A stretch of DNA of 64,000 nucleotides from GAS188 sp963713805 (GTDB lineage: Bacteria > Pseudomonadota > Alphaproteobacteria > Rhizobiales > Beijerinckiaceae), in assembly GCA_963713805.1 (NCBI GenBank), contig CAVQNF010000025.1, positions 124,001-188,000 of the forward strand, read 5' to 3'. The notes below the pieces were generated by a model. It searched no databases, was not told where the DNA came from, and saw only the letters and a list, made by a program, of their open reading frames with translations. How positions within the stretch are numbered: the first letter of the stretch is position 1; the number at the start of each line of letters is the position of its first letter. Positions 27,375-36,620 of this stretch are shown in pieces. The translations under genes and the position numbers were made by a program.

Positions 27375-27896
27375 TCACGCGATCGGTGCGAAGCGGCGAT
27401 GCTTCGCGAGATACGGCACGAGCCCGCCGGCAACGAAGATCGAAACGAGGCTCTCAGGCACGCTTTCGGCCGCGATCCGGCGCGCGCCGCCGTCGAGCAG
27501 GAGGAAAGCGCCTTCCGGCCCGATCGCGATTTCCACACGATCGCCCTCCCGAGCCTCGTCCGTGTCGGCGATCACCGGAAGGAGCCCGTTGTTGATGGCG
27601 TTGCGGTAGAAGCTGCGCGCGAAGCTCTTCGCCACCACCGCCCGGATGCCCGCGGCGCGCGGCACGGTGACCGCGACCTCCATGGCCGAGCCGCAGCCGA
27701 AATTCCGCCCGGCCACGAGGATATCGTCGGGCCTGATGGTCGCGGCGATCGAGGCATCGATATCCTCGAAGAGGAAGCGCGCCATCTCCGTTTCGTCGCG
27801 CGCGTCGCGCTTGCGGCGCGACGAGATGATGTAGTCGGTGTTGACGTCGTCGCCGAAGACCCGTGCGCGGCCCTTGAGCGAAAGGCGCAAGCTCAT
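27375..27896 (-). CDS. Isopropylmalate-dehydratase-like small subunit
   Basis: 173 residues of the aconitase swivel-domain type: FGDDVNTDYIISSRRK, AGRNFGCGSAMEVA and KSFARSFYRNAINNGLLP are hallmarks of LeuD/DmdB-like small subunits. Its ATG overlaps the large-subunit stop by 4 bases (ATGA). The family dehydrates and rehydrates 2-isopropylmalate, homoaconitate, citramalate or 2,3-dimethylmalate; location beside a TRAP transporter rather than leuB suggests a catabolic role instead of leucine synthesis. Confidence 0.88.
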   Translation of the reverse strand: MSLRLSLKGRARVFGDDVNTDYIISSRRKRDARDETEMARFLFEDIDASIAATIRPDDILVAGRNFGCGSAMEVAVTVPRAAGIRAVVAKSFARSFYRNAINNGLLPVIADTDEAREGDRVEIAIGPEGAFLLLDGGARRIAAESVPESLVSIFVAGGLVPYLAKHRRFAPIA

Positions 27897-29164
27897 GGCG
27901 TGACGCTCCTCGGGTCGGCGATGCGCCCGGTGGCCGCCGCCGCGCCGCAGGCCGCCGGCGAGGCCAGAAAAATCTCGGCCTTCGGCGCGCCCATGCGGCC
28001 CTTGAAGTTGCGGTTGCCGGTCGAGATCACGGTCGAGCCGTCGCGCGGGATGGCGCCGCTCGTGCCGCAGCACGCGCCGCAGCCGGGCGTGGTCAACACG
28101 GCTCCGAAGGCCAGGAGCTCGGCGAGCGAGCCGTCGCGAACGAGAAGGTCGAGCTCGGCGCGCGAGGCCGGCGTGATCACGAGCTCGACGCCTGGCGCGA
28201 TCCCTCCGGCGGCCCGGATGATGGCGAGCGCGGCGCGGATGTCGCAGGCGCGGCCCCCGGTGCAGGTGCCGATGAACACCATGTCGACCGCGCGCCCGAC
28301 GGCTTGCTCGATCGGCACGACGGCGTCGACATGATGCGGCAGAGCGACTTGCGGCGTGATCGCGCCAAGGTCGAGGGTGAACCTGTCGAGATAGCGGGCG
28401 CCGGCATCCGCCTCGACGGGCGCGCAATCCATGACGCCGACCCCGCGCAGAAATTCGAGCGTCGCCGCGTCGACCGGAAAAAGCGCCGCCTTGGCGCCGG
28501 CCTCGGTCGCCATGTTGGCGATGACGATCCGGTCCTCCACGCTCAATGCCGCGATGCCGCTCCCTGAGAATTCGAGCGCGAGGTAGTTCGCGCCGTCGGC
28601 GCGAAGCCTGTTCAGCAACTCCAGGATGACGTCCTTCGCCTGCGCGCCGCCGGCAAGCCTGCCCGTCAGCACGATCTGCAGCGTTTCGGGCACCTTCAGC
28701 CACATCTTCCCCGTCGCCATGGCGGCCGCGAGATCGGAAGCGCCGATCCCGACGCCGAAGGCATTGAGCGCCCCATAGGTGACGCAATGGCTGTCGGCTC
28801 CCGCGACGATGGCGCCGGGCCGCACGCGGCCGTCCTCGATCATGCGTTGGTGGCCGATGCCTTCGCCGACACGAAACAAGGATATCCCATGGGTTTCGGC
28901 GAACCGCCGCATCTTGTCGTGCAGGCCGGCGATGCGGGCACTGCCCGCCGGCGCGTAATGGTCGCAGGAAAAAGCGATGCGGGCCGCATCGAACACCGCG
29001 TCAAAACCCATGGAGGCGAAGAGGTCGATCGCCATCGGTGCCGAGCCGTCGGTTCCGAGAAGTTGATCGACGGAAACGATCGCGAATTCGCCAGCCTCGA
29101 CTTCGCGCCCGGCATGCGCGGCGAGAATTTTTTCAGCGATCGTTCGCCCTTTGGGGCCTTCCAT
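27893..29164 (-). CDS. Isopropylmalate-dehydratase-like large subunit
   Basis: 423 residues, the length of the shorter LeuC/DmdA/HacA group (enterobacterial LeuC is about 470). The iron-sulfur cluster cysteines are seen in IGTCTGGR and TPGCGACCG; AGADSHCVTYGALNAFGVGIG is also typical. The ATG at 29164 has GAGGAG 9 bases upstream. It forms a heterodimer with the small subunit. The two genes are divergent from the TRAP transporter across 170 bases that hold an 8-bp inverted repeat. Confidence 0.9.
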   Translation of the reverse strand: MEGPKGRTIAEKILAAHAGREVEAGEFAIVSVDQLLGTDGSAPMAIDLFASMGFDAVFDAARIAFSCDHYAPAGSARIAGLHDKMRRFAETHGISLFRVGEGIGHQRMIEDGRVRPGAIVAGADSHCVTYGALNAFGVGIGASDLAAAMATGKMWLKVPETLQIVLTGRLAGGAQAKDVILELLNRLRADGANYLALEFSGSGIAALSVEDRIVIANMATEAGAKAALFPVDAATLEFLRGVGVMDCAPVEADAGARYLDRFTLDLGAITPQVALPHHVDAVVPIEQAVGRAVDMVFIGTCTGGRACDIRAALAIIRAAGGIAPGVELVITPASRAELDLLVRDGSLAELLAFGAVLTTPGCGACCGTSGAIPRDGSTVISTGNRNFKGRMGAPKAEIFLASPAACGAAAATGRIADPRSVTP

Positions 29165-29193
29165 ATCGTCGACTCTCCTCGAACCGATGCACG

Positions 29194-29236
29194 CCGGCAA
29201 CACCCATTCGCAAGCCCTATAGACGCGCGTTGCCGG
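29194..29236. promoter_or_regulatory. Inverted repeat in the dehydratase/TRAP divergent region
   Basis: CCGGCAAC (29194-29201) and GTTGCCGG (29229-29236) are perfect inverted repeats separated by 27 bases, centred between two divergent operons. A candidate site for a shared regulator such as the nearby FCD protein. No clear consensus promoter was found. Confidence 0.4.
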
Positions 29237-29334
29237 TTTGGATAACGAAATTAGCGTGAGGCCATCAAGGGCTTCTCAGCCGGCGTTGGCCAGCGCGTCC
29301 TCATCCCCGGAAGGGAAGGACAGGGAGGAAAATC

Positions 29335-30372
29335 GTGAACGACAAGCTTTCTCGCAGAGGCCTCGTCGCCGGTGTGGCGGCCGTATCGCTTTTCGCCATT
29401 CACCGGCGGGTGGCAAGAGCCGCCGGCGAGCCCTTACGGCTTCGCTGCTCGCTCGACACGGCGCCCTCGCATGGGCGCAACCTCTCGATCATCGATTACC
29501 TCAAGAAGCTCGAAGAGGCCTCGGGAGGCAGCATCAAGGGCGAGGTCTTCCCGAGCGGACAGCTCTTTCCCGATCTCGACGTTGGAAAAGCGCTGATTCA
29601 GGGCCAGATCGAGATGGCCGCGCCCGGAAGCTTCACCATCACCGGCATCGTGCCGAACGCTGATTTCCTTCAGCTTCCCGTCTTGTATGGCCAGCCCATG
29701 GAAACGGTGCACAAGATCATCGATGGGAAGGCGGGTGCGGTGGTGAATGCCGATATCGCGCAAAAGCTGCGCTCGCATGTCATCGGCCCCTGGCTCGATC
29801 TCGGTTTCCAGAATTGGTACAGCGCGGGAAAGCCGATCACCTCGCTCGCCGACCTCAAAGGATTGAAGATCCGCAATTCCGGCGGCGCGGGTCAAGCTTG
29901 GCGGGCGCGCTTCGTCGGCGCGGTGCCGAACACGACGGCGTGGCCGAATGTGCCCTTGGCGCTCAGCCAAGGTACCTTCGACGCGCTCGTCTCCACCAAC
30001 GAGTCCCTCGCGAGCGCCAAGCTGTGGGAGGCGGGCGTCAAATATGGCTTCGAGGACCATCAATTCGTCGCCGAATACATCCCGATGGTCAGCCTGGTCT
30101 TCTGGGAAAAGCTTTCGCCCGAGCTGCAGACGCTGATGACCGATCTGTGGGCGCAAAATATTCCGACCTACCGCGCCAACATGGCGGCGGCGCAATCCAA
30201 GGCGCGCCAGACGCTCGAGGATCACGGCGTGAAATTCGTCGATCCGACGCCGCAGCAGACCGCCGCCGAGCGTCAGAAGATGCTTGCCGAGCAAGATCAG
30301 CTCGCCAAGGAGATCAAGGTTGCCCCCGACCTCGTGAAGCTCGTGATGGCCGATGCCGGCAATGCGAGCTGA
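29335..30372 (+). CDS. dctP: TRAP transporter periplasmic binding protein
   Basis: 345 residues. A twin-arginine-like signal (LSRRGLVAGVAAVSLF) precedes a DctP domain: SSGGSIKGEVFPSGQLF-like region, IPNADF-type segment, LKGLKIRNSGGAGQAW with the substrate-binding arginine, and TAWPNVPLALSQGTFDA. It captures a carboxylate in the periplasm for the DctQ-DctM membrane pair. The start is the GTG at 29335 with AGGGAGGA about 8 bases upstream. It heads the operon; the next gene overlaps its end. Confidence 0.9.
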   Translation: MNDKLSRRGLVAGVAAVSLFAIHRRVARAAGEPLRLRCSLDTAPSHGRNLSIIDYLKKLEEASGGSIKGEVFPSGQLFPDLDVGKALIQGQIEMAAPGSFTITGIVPNADFLQLPVLYGQPMETVHKIIDGKAGAVVNADIAQKLRSHVIGPWLDLGFQNWYSAGKPITSLADLKGLKIRNSGGAGQAWRARFVGAVPNTTAWPNVPLALSQGTFDALVSTNESLASAKLWEAGVKYGFEDHQFVAEYIPMVSLVFWEKLSPELQTLMTDLWAQNIPTYRANMAAAQSKARQTLEDHGVKFVDPTPQQTAAERQKMLAEQDQLAKEIKVAPDLVKLVMADAGNAS

Positions 30373-30961
30373 CGCGTTGACCGCAGGACCGGCGTCACGC
30401 GCGTTGAGGATCTGGGACATCCTCGAGCAGACCCTCGTCGGGCTGCTCGGCCTTTGCGCACTCGTCATCGGCGTCTGGCAGGTCATCAGCCGTTATTTCA
30501 TCCCGACGAGATCGATCAGCTATGGCGAGGAGGTCACCGTCTACCTCATCGTCTGGGCCATCATGATCGTCTCCAGTCAATTGGTGCGCAGCGACGGCCA
30601 TGTCCGTCCCGATCTCGTGTTGCGTATCATGCCGCCTCGCGCGCGGCGCTGGGTCGAGGCCTTCAATTGCCTTTTGGCGATCGGCTTCTCGGCCGGGCTC
30701 GTCTGGTACGGCTGGCAGATCGTCGATACCGCGCTTCTCATCGATGAGCACTCCTCGACCGATCTGCAATTCCCCATGTGGGTCTATTATCTCGCCTTGC
30801 CGACCGGAGCGGGTCTGATGGCGGCGCGCTATCTCATCCGCTTGGCGCGCCATGTGTTCTTCTACGATCCGGCGATGGCCGTCTTTGCTCATGCGGCCCA
30901 TGAATCCTCGATGGGCGCGGGAATGCCGCCTGCCCATTCCCGGACGCCCGACGTTCTCTAG
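30353..30961 (+). CDS. dctQ: TRAP transporter small membrane subunit
   Basis: About 200 residues with four predicted membrane segments and the DctQ-type stretch SYGEEVTVYLIVWAIMIVSSQLVRSDGHVRPDL. It bridges the binding protein and the large membrane subunit. Start at 30353 or 30362; both overlap the dctP stop, so translation is coupled. The following gap to dctM (122 bases) is unusually long for this operon and contains a palindromic repeat. Confidence 0.88.
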   Translation: MPAMRADALTAGPASRALRIWDILEQTLVGLLGLCALVIGVWQVISRYFIPTRSISYGEEVTVYLIVWAIMIVSSQLVRSDGHVRPDLVLRIMPPRARRWVEAFNCLLAIGFSAGLVWYGWQIVDTALLIDEHSSTDLQFPMWVYYLALPTGAGLMAARYLIRLARHVFFYDPAMAVFAHAAHESSMGAGMPPAHSRTPDVL

Positions 30962-31027
30962 AGCCGGATGCGATGAGATGGTTTCAGCGAGCTCACTCTA
31001 TCTCTTTGTTTTAACGTATAATATGAC

Positions 31028-31051
31028 CCGAAAAATGGGGCCATTTTTCGG
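31028..31051. repeat. Perfect 11-bp palindrome in the dctQ-dctM gap
   Basis: CCGAAAAATGG (31028-31038) and CCATTTTTCGG (31041-31051) separated by GG. The flanks (GGATGCGATGAGATGG at 30966 and ATGCTGTAG at 31058) recall a repeat common between genes in Hyphomicrobiales; a half copy (GGCCATTTTTCGG) occurs near 33940. TATAAT at about 31018 lies just in front. Confidence 0.6.
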
Positions 31052-31083
31052 CACCATGCTGTAGCGTCAGCTCCTCGCCTCTC

Positions 31084-32361
31084 GTGTGGAGCTTCCTGTT
31101 CTTCGCTCTGTTTTTCGGCCTGCTCATGGCCGGAGCGCCGATCTTTCTCGTCCTCGGGATTTGCGCGACGGCGCTCTACTATTTCACCGATCAGCCCTTG
31201 GTCGGCGTGGCGCAACTCGTCATCAACGAGCTCAACTCGCCGACCTTGATGGCCCTGCCGCTTTTCGTCATGGCCGCCGCCTTCATGCGGTTCGGTGGCA
31301 TCGCCAAGGCGCTCGTCGATCTGGCGACGGCTTGGCTCGGCGGCATACGCGGCTCGCTCGGCCTCGTGACCGTCGTCGCCTGCACGCTGTTCGCGGCGAT
31401 CTGCGGCTCGAGCGTCGCCACGGCCTTGGCGATGGGCACGATCCTCATTCCGGCGATGATCGAGCGCGGCTATCCGCGTTCCTTCGCACTCGGCGTCGTG
31501 GGCGCCGCGGGCACCATCGGCATCGTCATCCCGCCGAGCCTGCCGCTCATTCTCTACGGTATCGTGGTCGAGCAATCGGTTCCCCGCCTCTTCCTTGCGG
31601 GCATCCTGCCGGGCCTCTTGCAGGCGGCGGTCTTCTTCGCCTGGGTTCTCTACGATTCACGAAGGCGCAATTTCCCGATCGAGCCCGCGCAACCCTTGGC
31701 GCAAAAGCTCGCCGCCACGCTGCGCGCGGTGCCCGCGCTCTGCGTCCCGCTCATCGTGATGGTCGGCATCTATGGCGGCATCGTCACGGTCACGGAGGCC
31801 GCGGCGCTCGCCGCGGCGTCCTCGCTCCTCGTCTCGCTCTTCGTCTATCGCGGCTTTCATTGGACGCGCACGCTCTTCGTCATCGCCGACGCCATGCGCA
31901 GTGCCGGCACCATCATGCTCATCATCGCGACCGCGCTCGCCTTCGGTCATTGGATGGCGGAATCGGGCATTCCGGCGAAGCTCGTGCAATTCACCGTGGA
32001 TCACGGCTTTGCCACCTGGCAGTTCCTGCTCGCCATCAACGCCCTGCTTTTGCTGCTCGGCTGCTTCCTCGAGGTCAACGCGACGCTGTTGCTGGTGATG
32101 CCGATCCTCGCACCGGCGCTGAAGCCGCTCGGCGTCGACCCGGTGCATTTCTCGATCATCTTCACCCATAATATGGAGATCGGCCTCATCCACCCGCCCG
32201 TCGGGCTCAATCTCTTCGTGCTCTCCACCATCGCGCAAGCGCCGATCGGCGAGGTCATCCGCGGCATCCTGCCGTTTCTCGTCTTGTTGCTGATCGTGCT
32301 CGCCATCATCACCTATGTGCCGGTGCTGACCTTGTGGCTGCCGACGCTCGTCTTCGGTTAA
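31084..32361 (+). CDS. dctM: TRAP transporter large membrane subunit
   Basis: 425 residues, many membrane segments, with the DctM signatures NSPTLMALPLFVMAAAFM, AAICGSSVATALAMG, GTIGIVIPPSLPLI and MEIGLIHPPVGLNLFVL. It is the sodium-coupled channel subunit of the carboxylate importer. The start is a GTG at 31084; there is no strong ribosome site, perhaps because the repeat insertion separated it from dctQ. The stop codon at 32359-32361 is directly abutted by the left arm of a small inverted-repeat element. Confidence 0.9.
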   Translation: MWSFLFFALFFGLLMAGAPIFLVLGICATALYYFTDQPLVGVAQLVINELNSPTLMALPLFVMAAAFMRFGGIAKALVDLATAWLGGIRGSLGLVTVVACTLFAAICGSSVATALAMGTILIPAMIERGYPRSFALGVVGAAGTIGIVIPPSLPLILYGIVVEQSVPRLFLAGILPGLLQAAVFFAWVLYDSRRRNFPIEPAQPLAQKLAATLRAVPALCVPLIVMVGIYGGIVTVTEAAALAAASSLLVSLFVYRGFHWTRTLFVIADAMRSAGTIMLIIATALAFGHWMAESGIPAKLVQFTVDHGFATWQFLLAINALLLLLGCFLEVNATLLLVMPILAPALKPLGVDPVHFSIIFTHNMEIGLIHPPVGLNLFVLSTIAQAPIGEVIRGILPFLVLLLIVLAIITYVPVLTLWLPTLVFG

Positions 32362-32445
32362 TTCGGTGACACCTTACTGATTCCCCAATATTCCAAACCA
32401 CATAGATGAGCGCGCAAAGGGGGAAATGTAAGGCGTCACCGAATT
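32360..32445. mobile_element. 86-bp inverted-repeat element (MITE-like)
   Basis: The left arm AATTCGGTGACACCTTAC (32360-32377) matches the reverse complement of the right arm (32428-32445) at 17 of 18 positions. Complementarity continues inward (ATTCCCC near 32379 and GGGGGAAAT near 32420), giving arms of about 26 bases. The centre is short and non-coding. The structure fits a MITE or a REP-type palindrome; no transposase using it is in the window. Confidence 0.65.
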
Positions 32446-32513
32446 TAAGGCGTGCCCCGTGCCTGCCCCTCATCGGGGTTTCCGCTTCGGCGGCTTTGGA
32501 GTAATGTCGGCGC

Positions 32514-33921
32514 ATGAGCGAAGCCGAAGCCCTGTTTTCGGTCTTGCGTCAATCGGCCGACACCGACGCGGTCGCCACGATCGAGCGGCTGGTTCGCGAC
32601 GCGCCCGATCATGCGCTGAACAGGATCAACGCGCTCGACATCGCCGCAAAGGAAGGGCTCGACGAGGAGCGCGTCATCGCGACCTTGCTGCATGCCGCGC
32701 GGCTCGGCCTCTTCGAGATGTCGTGGAACGTCATGTGCCCCGGCTGTAGCGGCGTGCTCGATGCCAGCACGACATTGAAGACGCTCGATCAGGCGGAATA
32801 TAGCTGCGCTCTTTGCGCGGCGGGCTACGAGACGACGCTCGACAACATGGTCGAGGTGACTTTCACCGTGAGCCCGCGGGTGCGCAAGATCGCGGCGCAC
32901 ACACCCGACGAGCTCTCGGCTCCGGAATATTACCGTCAGATCTTCTGGAGCTCGGGGATCGACCTTCCCGAGGACTATGCGAAGTTGATGGAGGAGGTGG
33001 CGGTCGATGCCATCGAGCTGCCGGCCGGAGAAAGGGCCATCCTTTCCTTGCAATTGCCGGCGGAGTTCCTGATCGTCTTCGATCCGGTGACCCATGCGGC
33101 GCAATTCCTCGACGTGAAGGGCGAGCCGACGCGCGAGCGCCAGAATCTGTCGCTCGTCTTCAACAGGGTGCGGGCACCGACCGGCACCATCGGAGCTGCG
33201 GCCGGGGCCCTTGCGGCTCTCGCTCGAAAATCGCACCGACACGCGCGTGCTTCCGGGCGTCTGGATCGGGAACCAGACGCTCCATGATCTCCTGGGGCGG
33301 CGCAAGCCGGTGCTCACCGCGAAACGGCTTTTGACCAACCAGACCTTCCGCGACATCTACCGCACGGATACGCTCAGCGTCGATCAGCGCCTGAAGATCA
33401 TCAGCCTCACCTTCCTGTTCACCGATCTCAAGGGCTCGACCGAGCTCTACGAACGCGTGGGGGATCTGGTCGCCTTCGATCTCGTCAAGGAGCATTTCCG
33501 GGTGCTGAACGAGATCATCGTGTCGGAACGGGGCGCCGTGGTGAAGACGATCGGCGATGCGGTGATGGCGACCTTCGCGACGCCCGATCGCGCCGTCGCC
33601 GCCGCCATTCGCATGCGCGAAGCGATGAACGATCTCGGCGAGCAGCGCCAGCACGAGAGCCTCTTGTTGAAGATGGGCATCCATGAGGGCCCGTGCCTCG
33701 CGGTCACGCTCAACGATCGCCAGGACTATTTCGGCCAGACCGTCAACATCGCGGCGCGCGTGCAGGGGCTCGCGGCCTCACGCTCGATCGTGGCGACCGG
33801 GCAAGTGGTGGAGGACCCGGAGGCCGCGGCCTTCCTGCGCACGAGCGGGTTGACGCCGACGCTGCGGCGCACGGCCTTGCGCGGCATCATCGACGAAATG
33901 TCCGTCTACGAGATTCCGTGA
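32514..33921 (+). CDS. Class III adenylate/guanylate cyclase with zinc-ribbon-like N-terminal region (one frame break)
   Basis: About 468 residues. The C-terminal third is a class III cyclase catalytic domain: FTDLKGSTELYERVGD with the metal-binding aspartate, VVKTIGDAVMATF, and FGQTVNIAARVQG. The N-terminal 270 residues resemble the DUF5939-type regions of bacterial cyclases and contain two CxxC pairs (CPGC and CALC, about 20 residues apart) that would make a zinc ribbon. One extra G near 33186 breaks the frame between PTGTI and ELRPGPLRLSLE. It is a single-gene unit. Confidence 0.85.
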
Positions 33922-34085
33922 GCTTTCAAAGCAGGGCCATTTTTCGGAACATATGGCAGTAGCCTCCACCTCGCCCAGCTTGCGGGGAGAGCGCGGATCG
34001 CCGTGCAATGGCGATCCGGGTGAGCGGCCGCTAAACTTGGCGCCGCCGCCCTCACCCGGCTCGTTCGCTACGCTCACGAGTCCGA

Positions 34086-34108
34086 CCTCTCCCGCCTCGC
34101 GGGAGAGG
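34086..34108. terminator. Hairpin between convergent cyclase and livF genes
   Basis: Perfect 10-bp stem CCTCTCCCGC (34086-34095) and GCGGGAGAGG (34099-34108) with a CTC loop, followed by TTTGG. It lies within a CTC-rich block typical of a dispersed intergenic repeat, so it could be a repeat hairpin, a bidirectional terminator, or both. Confidence 0.45.
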
Positions 34109-34127
34109 TTTGGGCGCGGTGCCGAAA

Positions 34128-34858
34128 CTACACCACCTTCGCCCTGCCGCCGAGATACGCATCGCGCACGTCGTCGTTGCGCCAGAGCTCCTCGGGCGTG
34201 CCCGAGAGCGCGAGGCGTCCGGTCTCGAGCACATAGCCGCGATCGGCGACCGAAAGCGCCATGCGCGCGTTCTGCTCGACGAGCAGCACGGTGGTGCCGC
34301 GCCGCCTGATCTCGCCGATGATGGAGAACACCTTCTGCACGATGACGGGGGCGAGGCCGAGCGAGGGCTCGTCGAGCAGCAGCAGGCGCGGCTTCGCCAT
34401 CAGCCCGCGCGCCACCGCGACCATTTGCTGCTGGCCGCCCGAGAGCGTCCAGCCGAGCGCGTCGGCAAAGGGCTTGATGTCGGGAAGAGCTCGAACATCT
34501 CGTCGGCTTCGGCGGCGAGCGCGCGCCGCGCCAGGCGGCCGCGATTCGAAGCCCCGAGCATGATGTTCTCGCGGGCCGTCAATCCCGGGAAGACGCGCCG
34601 GCCCTCCGGCACATGGGCGATGCCAAGCTTCACGATCGCCTCGGGGCCGAGGCCGGCGATCGAGCGGCCCTCGAAGCGGATGTCGCCGGAGGCCGGCTTG
34701 GCGAGGCCCGAGATGGCGCGCAGCGTCGTCGACTTGCCGGCGCCGTTGGCGCCGAGCAAGGTCACGACCTCGCCCGCCTCGACGCCGAGCGAGATGCCGT
34801 GCACGGCCTCGATCTCGCCGTAGCGGACGGTGAGCGCCTCAAGCGCGACGAGGGGCAT
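34128..34858 (-). CDS. livF: Branched-chain-type ABC importer ATPase, LivF-like (one frame break)
   Basis: About 243 residues. Walker A GANGAGKSTT, Q-loop region HVPEGRRVFPGLT, Walker B RLLLLDEPSLGLAP and VEQNARMALSVADRGYVL are LivF hallmarks. Frame is lost near 34480; here a C is missing from CCC (a one-base loss), and restoring it gives PDIKPFADALGWTLSGGQQQ. The ATG at 34858 overlaps the LivG stop by 20 bases. It is the last gene of the leftward livK-H-MG-F operon. Confidence 0.88.
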
Positions 34859-36620
34859 CGGGCTCGGCTCCAAGATAGGCGGCGATCACATCGGGATTGC
34901 GCAGCACCTCGGCCGCCACCCCGTCGGCGATGCGCCGGCCGAAATTTAAAACGGTGATGTGCTCGGCGACATCGCTCACCAAGGTCATGTCATGGTCGAT
35001 GATGAGGATGGTGAGGCCTTTGCCCGCGATGCGCTTGAGCAGGCCGCGCAATTCGAGCTTCTCGGTCGAATTCAAGCCGGCCGCCGGTTCGTCGAGAAGG
35101 AGCAGCGTCGGGTTTCCGGCGAGCGCGCGCGCGATCTCGATCAGACGCTGATGACCATAGGAAAAGCTCACCACCGGATCTCGCGCCCGGCCTTCGAGAC
35201 CGACGAAGGCGAGCGCGGCGCGCGCCTGGTCGACGAGCGCGGCATGGCCCTGGCGCAGCTCGTTGCCCGGACGTTCCGCCCCGATCACCACATTGTCGAG
35301 CGCGCTCATCGAGCGGAAGAGGCGGATGTTCTGAAAGGTCCGGCCGAGGCCTGCCGCCGTGCGCGCATGCGGTGGGAGCGCCGTCACGTCACGTCCGTCG
35401 AGCGCGATCCTGCCGGCGGTCGGCGTGTAGAGGCCCGAAAGCACGTTGAGGGTCGTCGTCTTCCCCGAGCCGTTCGGTCCGATCAGCGCGTGCACGCTGC
35501 CGCGGCGCACCGCGAAGGAAACGCCGTCCACGGCTTTCAGCCCGCCGAAATGCTTCGACAACCCATCGATCTCGAGGGCCGAGAGCGTTTCGAGCTTGGC
35601 GGGCGCGAGCATGAGCTCGGGCGCCACGTGCGAGAAGGGAGGCGGCGCCAGGAAGCGGCGCAGATAGCTTTGCACGAAGCCCCAGATGCCGTCCGGCATG
35701 AAGCGGATGATGAGGATCACCGCAAGGCCGTAGATCGCGAGATAGAGCCCCGGCACGCTTTTCAGGAAGCGCAAGGTTTCCGGCAGCACGATGAGGAGGG
35801 CGGTGCCGATGAGCGCCCCGATCGGCGAGGCGACGCCGCCGAGGAGCGCCATGGTGAGGAAGACGATCGATTCGGCGAAGGAGAACTGGTCCGGGCTCAC
35901 ATAGGAGAAGCCGCCCGCGAACAGCCCTCCGCCGAGGCCGCCGAGGAGGGCGCAGAGCGCGAAGGCGGCGACCTTGGCGCGGTAGACGTCGATGCCGGAG
36001 ACCGAGGCCGCGAGCTCGTTGTCGCGCACGGCGCGCATGGAGCGGCCGAGCTTCGTCTCGGGCAGGCGCCAGACGAGATAGCCGACGAGCGCGAGCGCCA
36101 CGACGCACAGGCCGAGATAGCCGTGGCCGGAAGCGAAGAGCGCGGGCCTTAAGATATTGCCGACGCCGTCGGGACCATGCGTGACGGGTATCCAGTTGAT
36201 CATCACGAGGGTCATGATCTGCTGGAAGCTGATGGTCACCATTGCGAGATAATGGCCGCCGAGCCGCAAGGTGGACATGCCGAGCAGGGCGCCCATGACC
36301 AGCGCGACAGCGGCGCCGGCGAGGAGCGAAGGCCAGAAGCCGATATGCAGGTCCGCGGTGCCGAGGCCGACCGCATAGGCGCCGAAGCCGAAGAAGGCCG
36401 CCTGGGCGAGGTTGATCTGCCCGGCGAGGCCGAGCACGACCGTGAGCCCGAACACCGCGATCGCGTAGGTCGCGGTCTGCGACGAGGATGTGCAGGATGT
36501 AATCGTCGAAAGGCGCGATGACGGCGGCGAGCGTCGCGAGCGCGGCAAGCGCCCCAAGGCGAGCGTGCCGGGGAGCGCGCGCGACGCCATGGGCTTCACC
36601 GTTTGCGCCGCCGCGCTCAT
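34839..36620 (-). CDS. livM: Fused branched-chain-type ABC permease-ATPase (LivM-LivG) (two frame breaks)
   Basis: About 593 residues. Residues 1-320 are a LivM-type permease (LGLAGQINLAQAAFFGFGAYAVGL, RLGGHYLAMVTISFQQI, AVRDNELAASVSGIDV). Residues 340-593 are a LivG-type ATPase with Walker A GPNGSGKTTT, GLGRTFQNIRLF, FSYGHQRLIEIARAL, LLLLDEPAAGLN and IDHDM. No stop or start separates them, so it is one chain. Frame changes near 36553 (G lost from a G-run) and 36488 (one base gained) cancel. The ATG overlaps the livH stop by 4 bases. Confidence 0.88.
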   Translation of the reverse strand: MSAAAQTVKPMASRALPGTLALGRLPRSRRSPPSSRLSTITSCTSSSQTATYAIAVFGLTVVLGLAGQINLAQAAFFGFGAYAVGLGTADLHIGFWPSLLAGAAVALVMGALLGMSTLRLGGHYLAMVTISFQQIMTLVMINWIPVTHGPDGVGNILRPALFASGHGYLGLCVVALALVGYLVWRLPETKLGRSMRAVRDNELAASVSGIDVYRAKVAAFALCALLGGLGGGLFAGGFSYVSPDQFSFAESIVFLTMALLGGVASPIGALIGTALLIVLPETLRFLKSVPGLYLAIYGLAVILIIRFMPDGIWGFVQSYLRRFLAPPPFSHVAPELMLAPAKLETLSALEIDGLSKHFGGLKAVDGVSFAVRRGSVHALIGPNGSGKTTTLNVLSGLYTPTAGRIALDGRDVTALPPHARTAAGLGRTFQNIRLFRSMSALDNVVIGAERPGNELRQGHAALVDQARAALAFVGLEGRARDPVVSFSYGHQRLIEIARALAGNPTLLLLDEPAAGLNSTEKLELRGLLKRIAGKGLTILIIDHDMTLVSDVAEHITVLNFGRRIADGVAAEVLRNPDVIAAYLGAEPDAPRRA

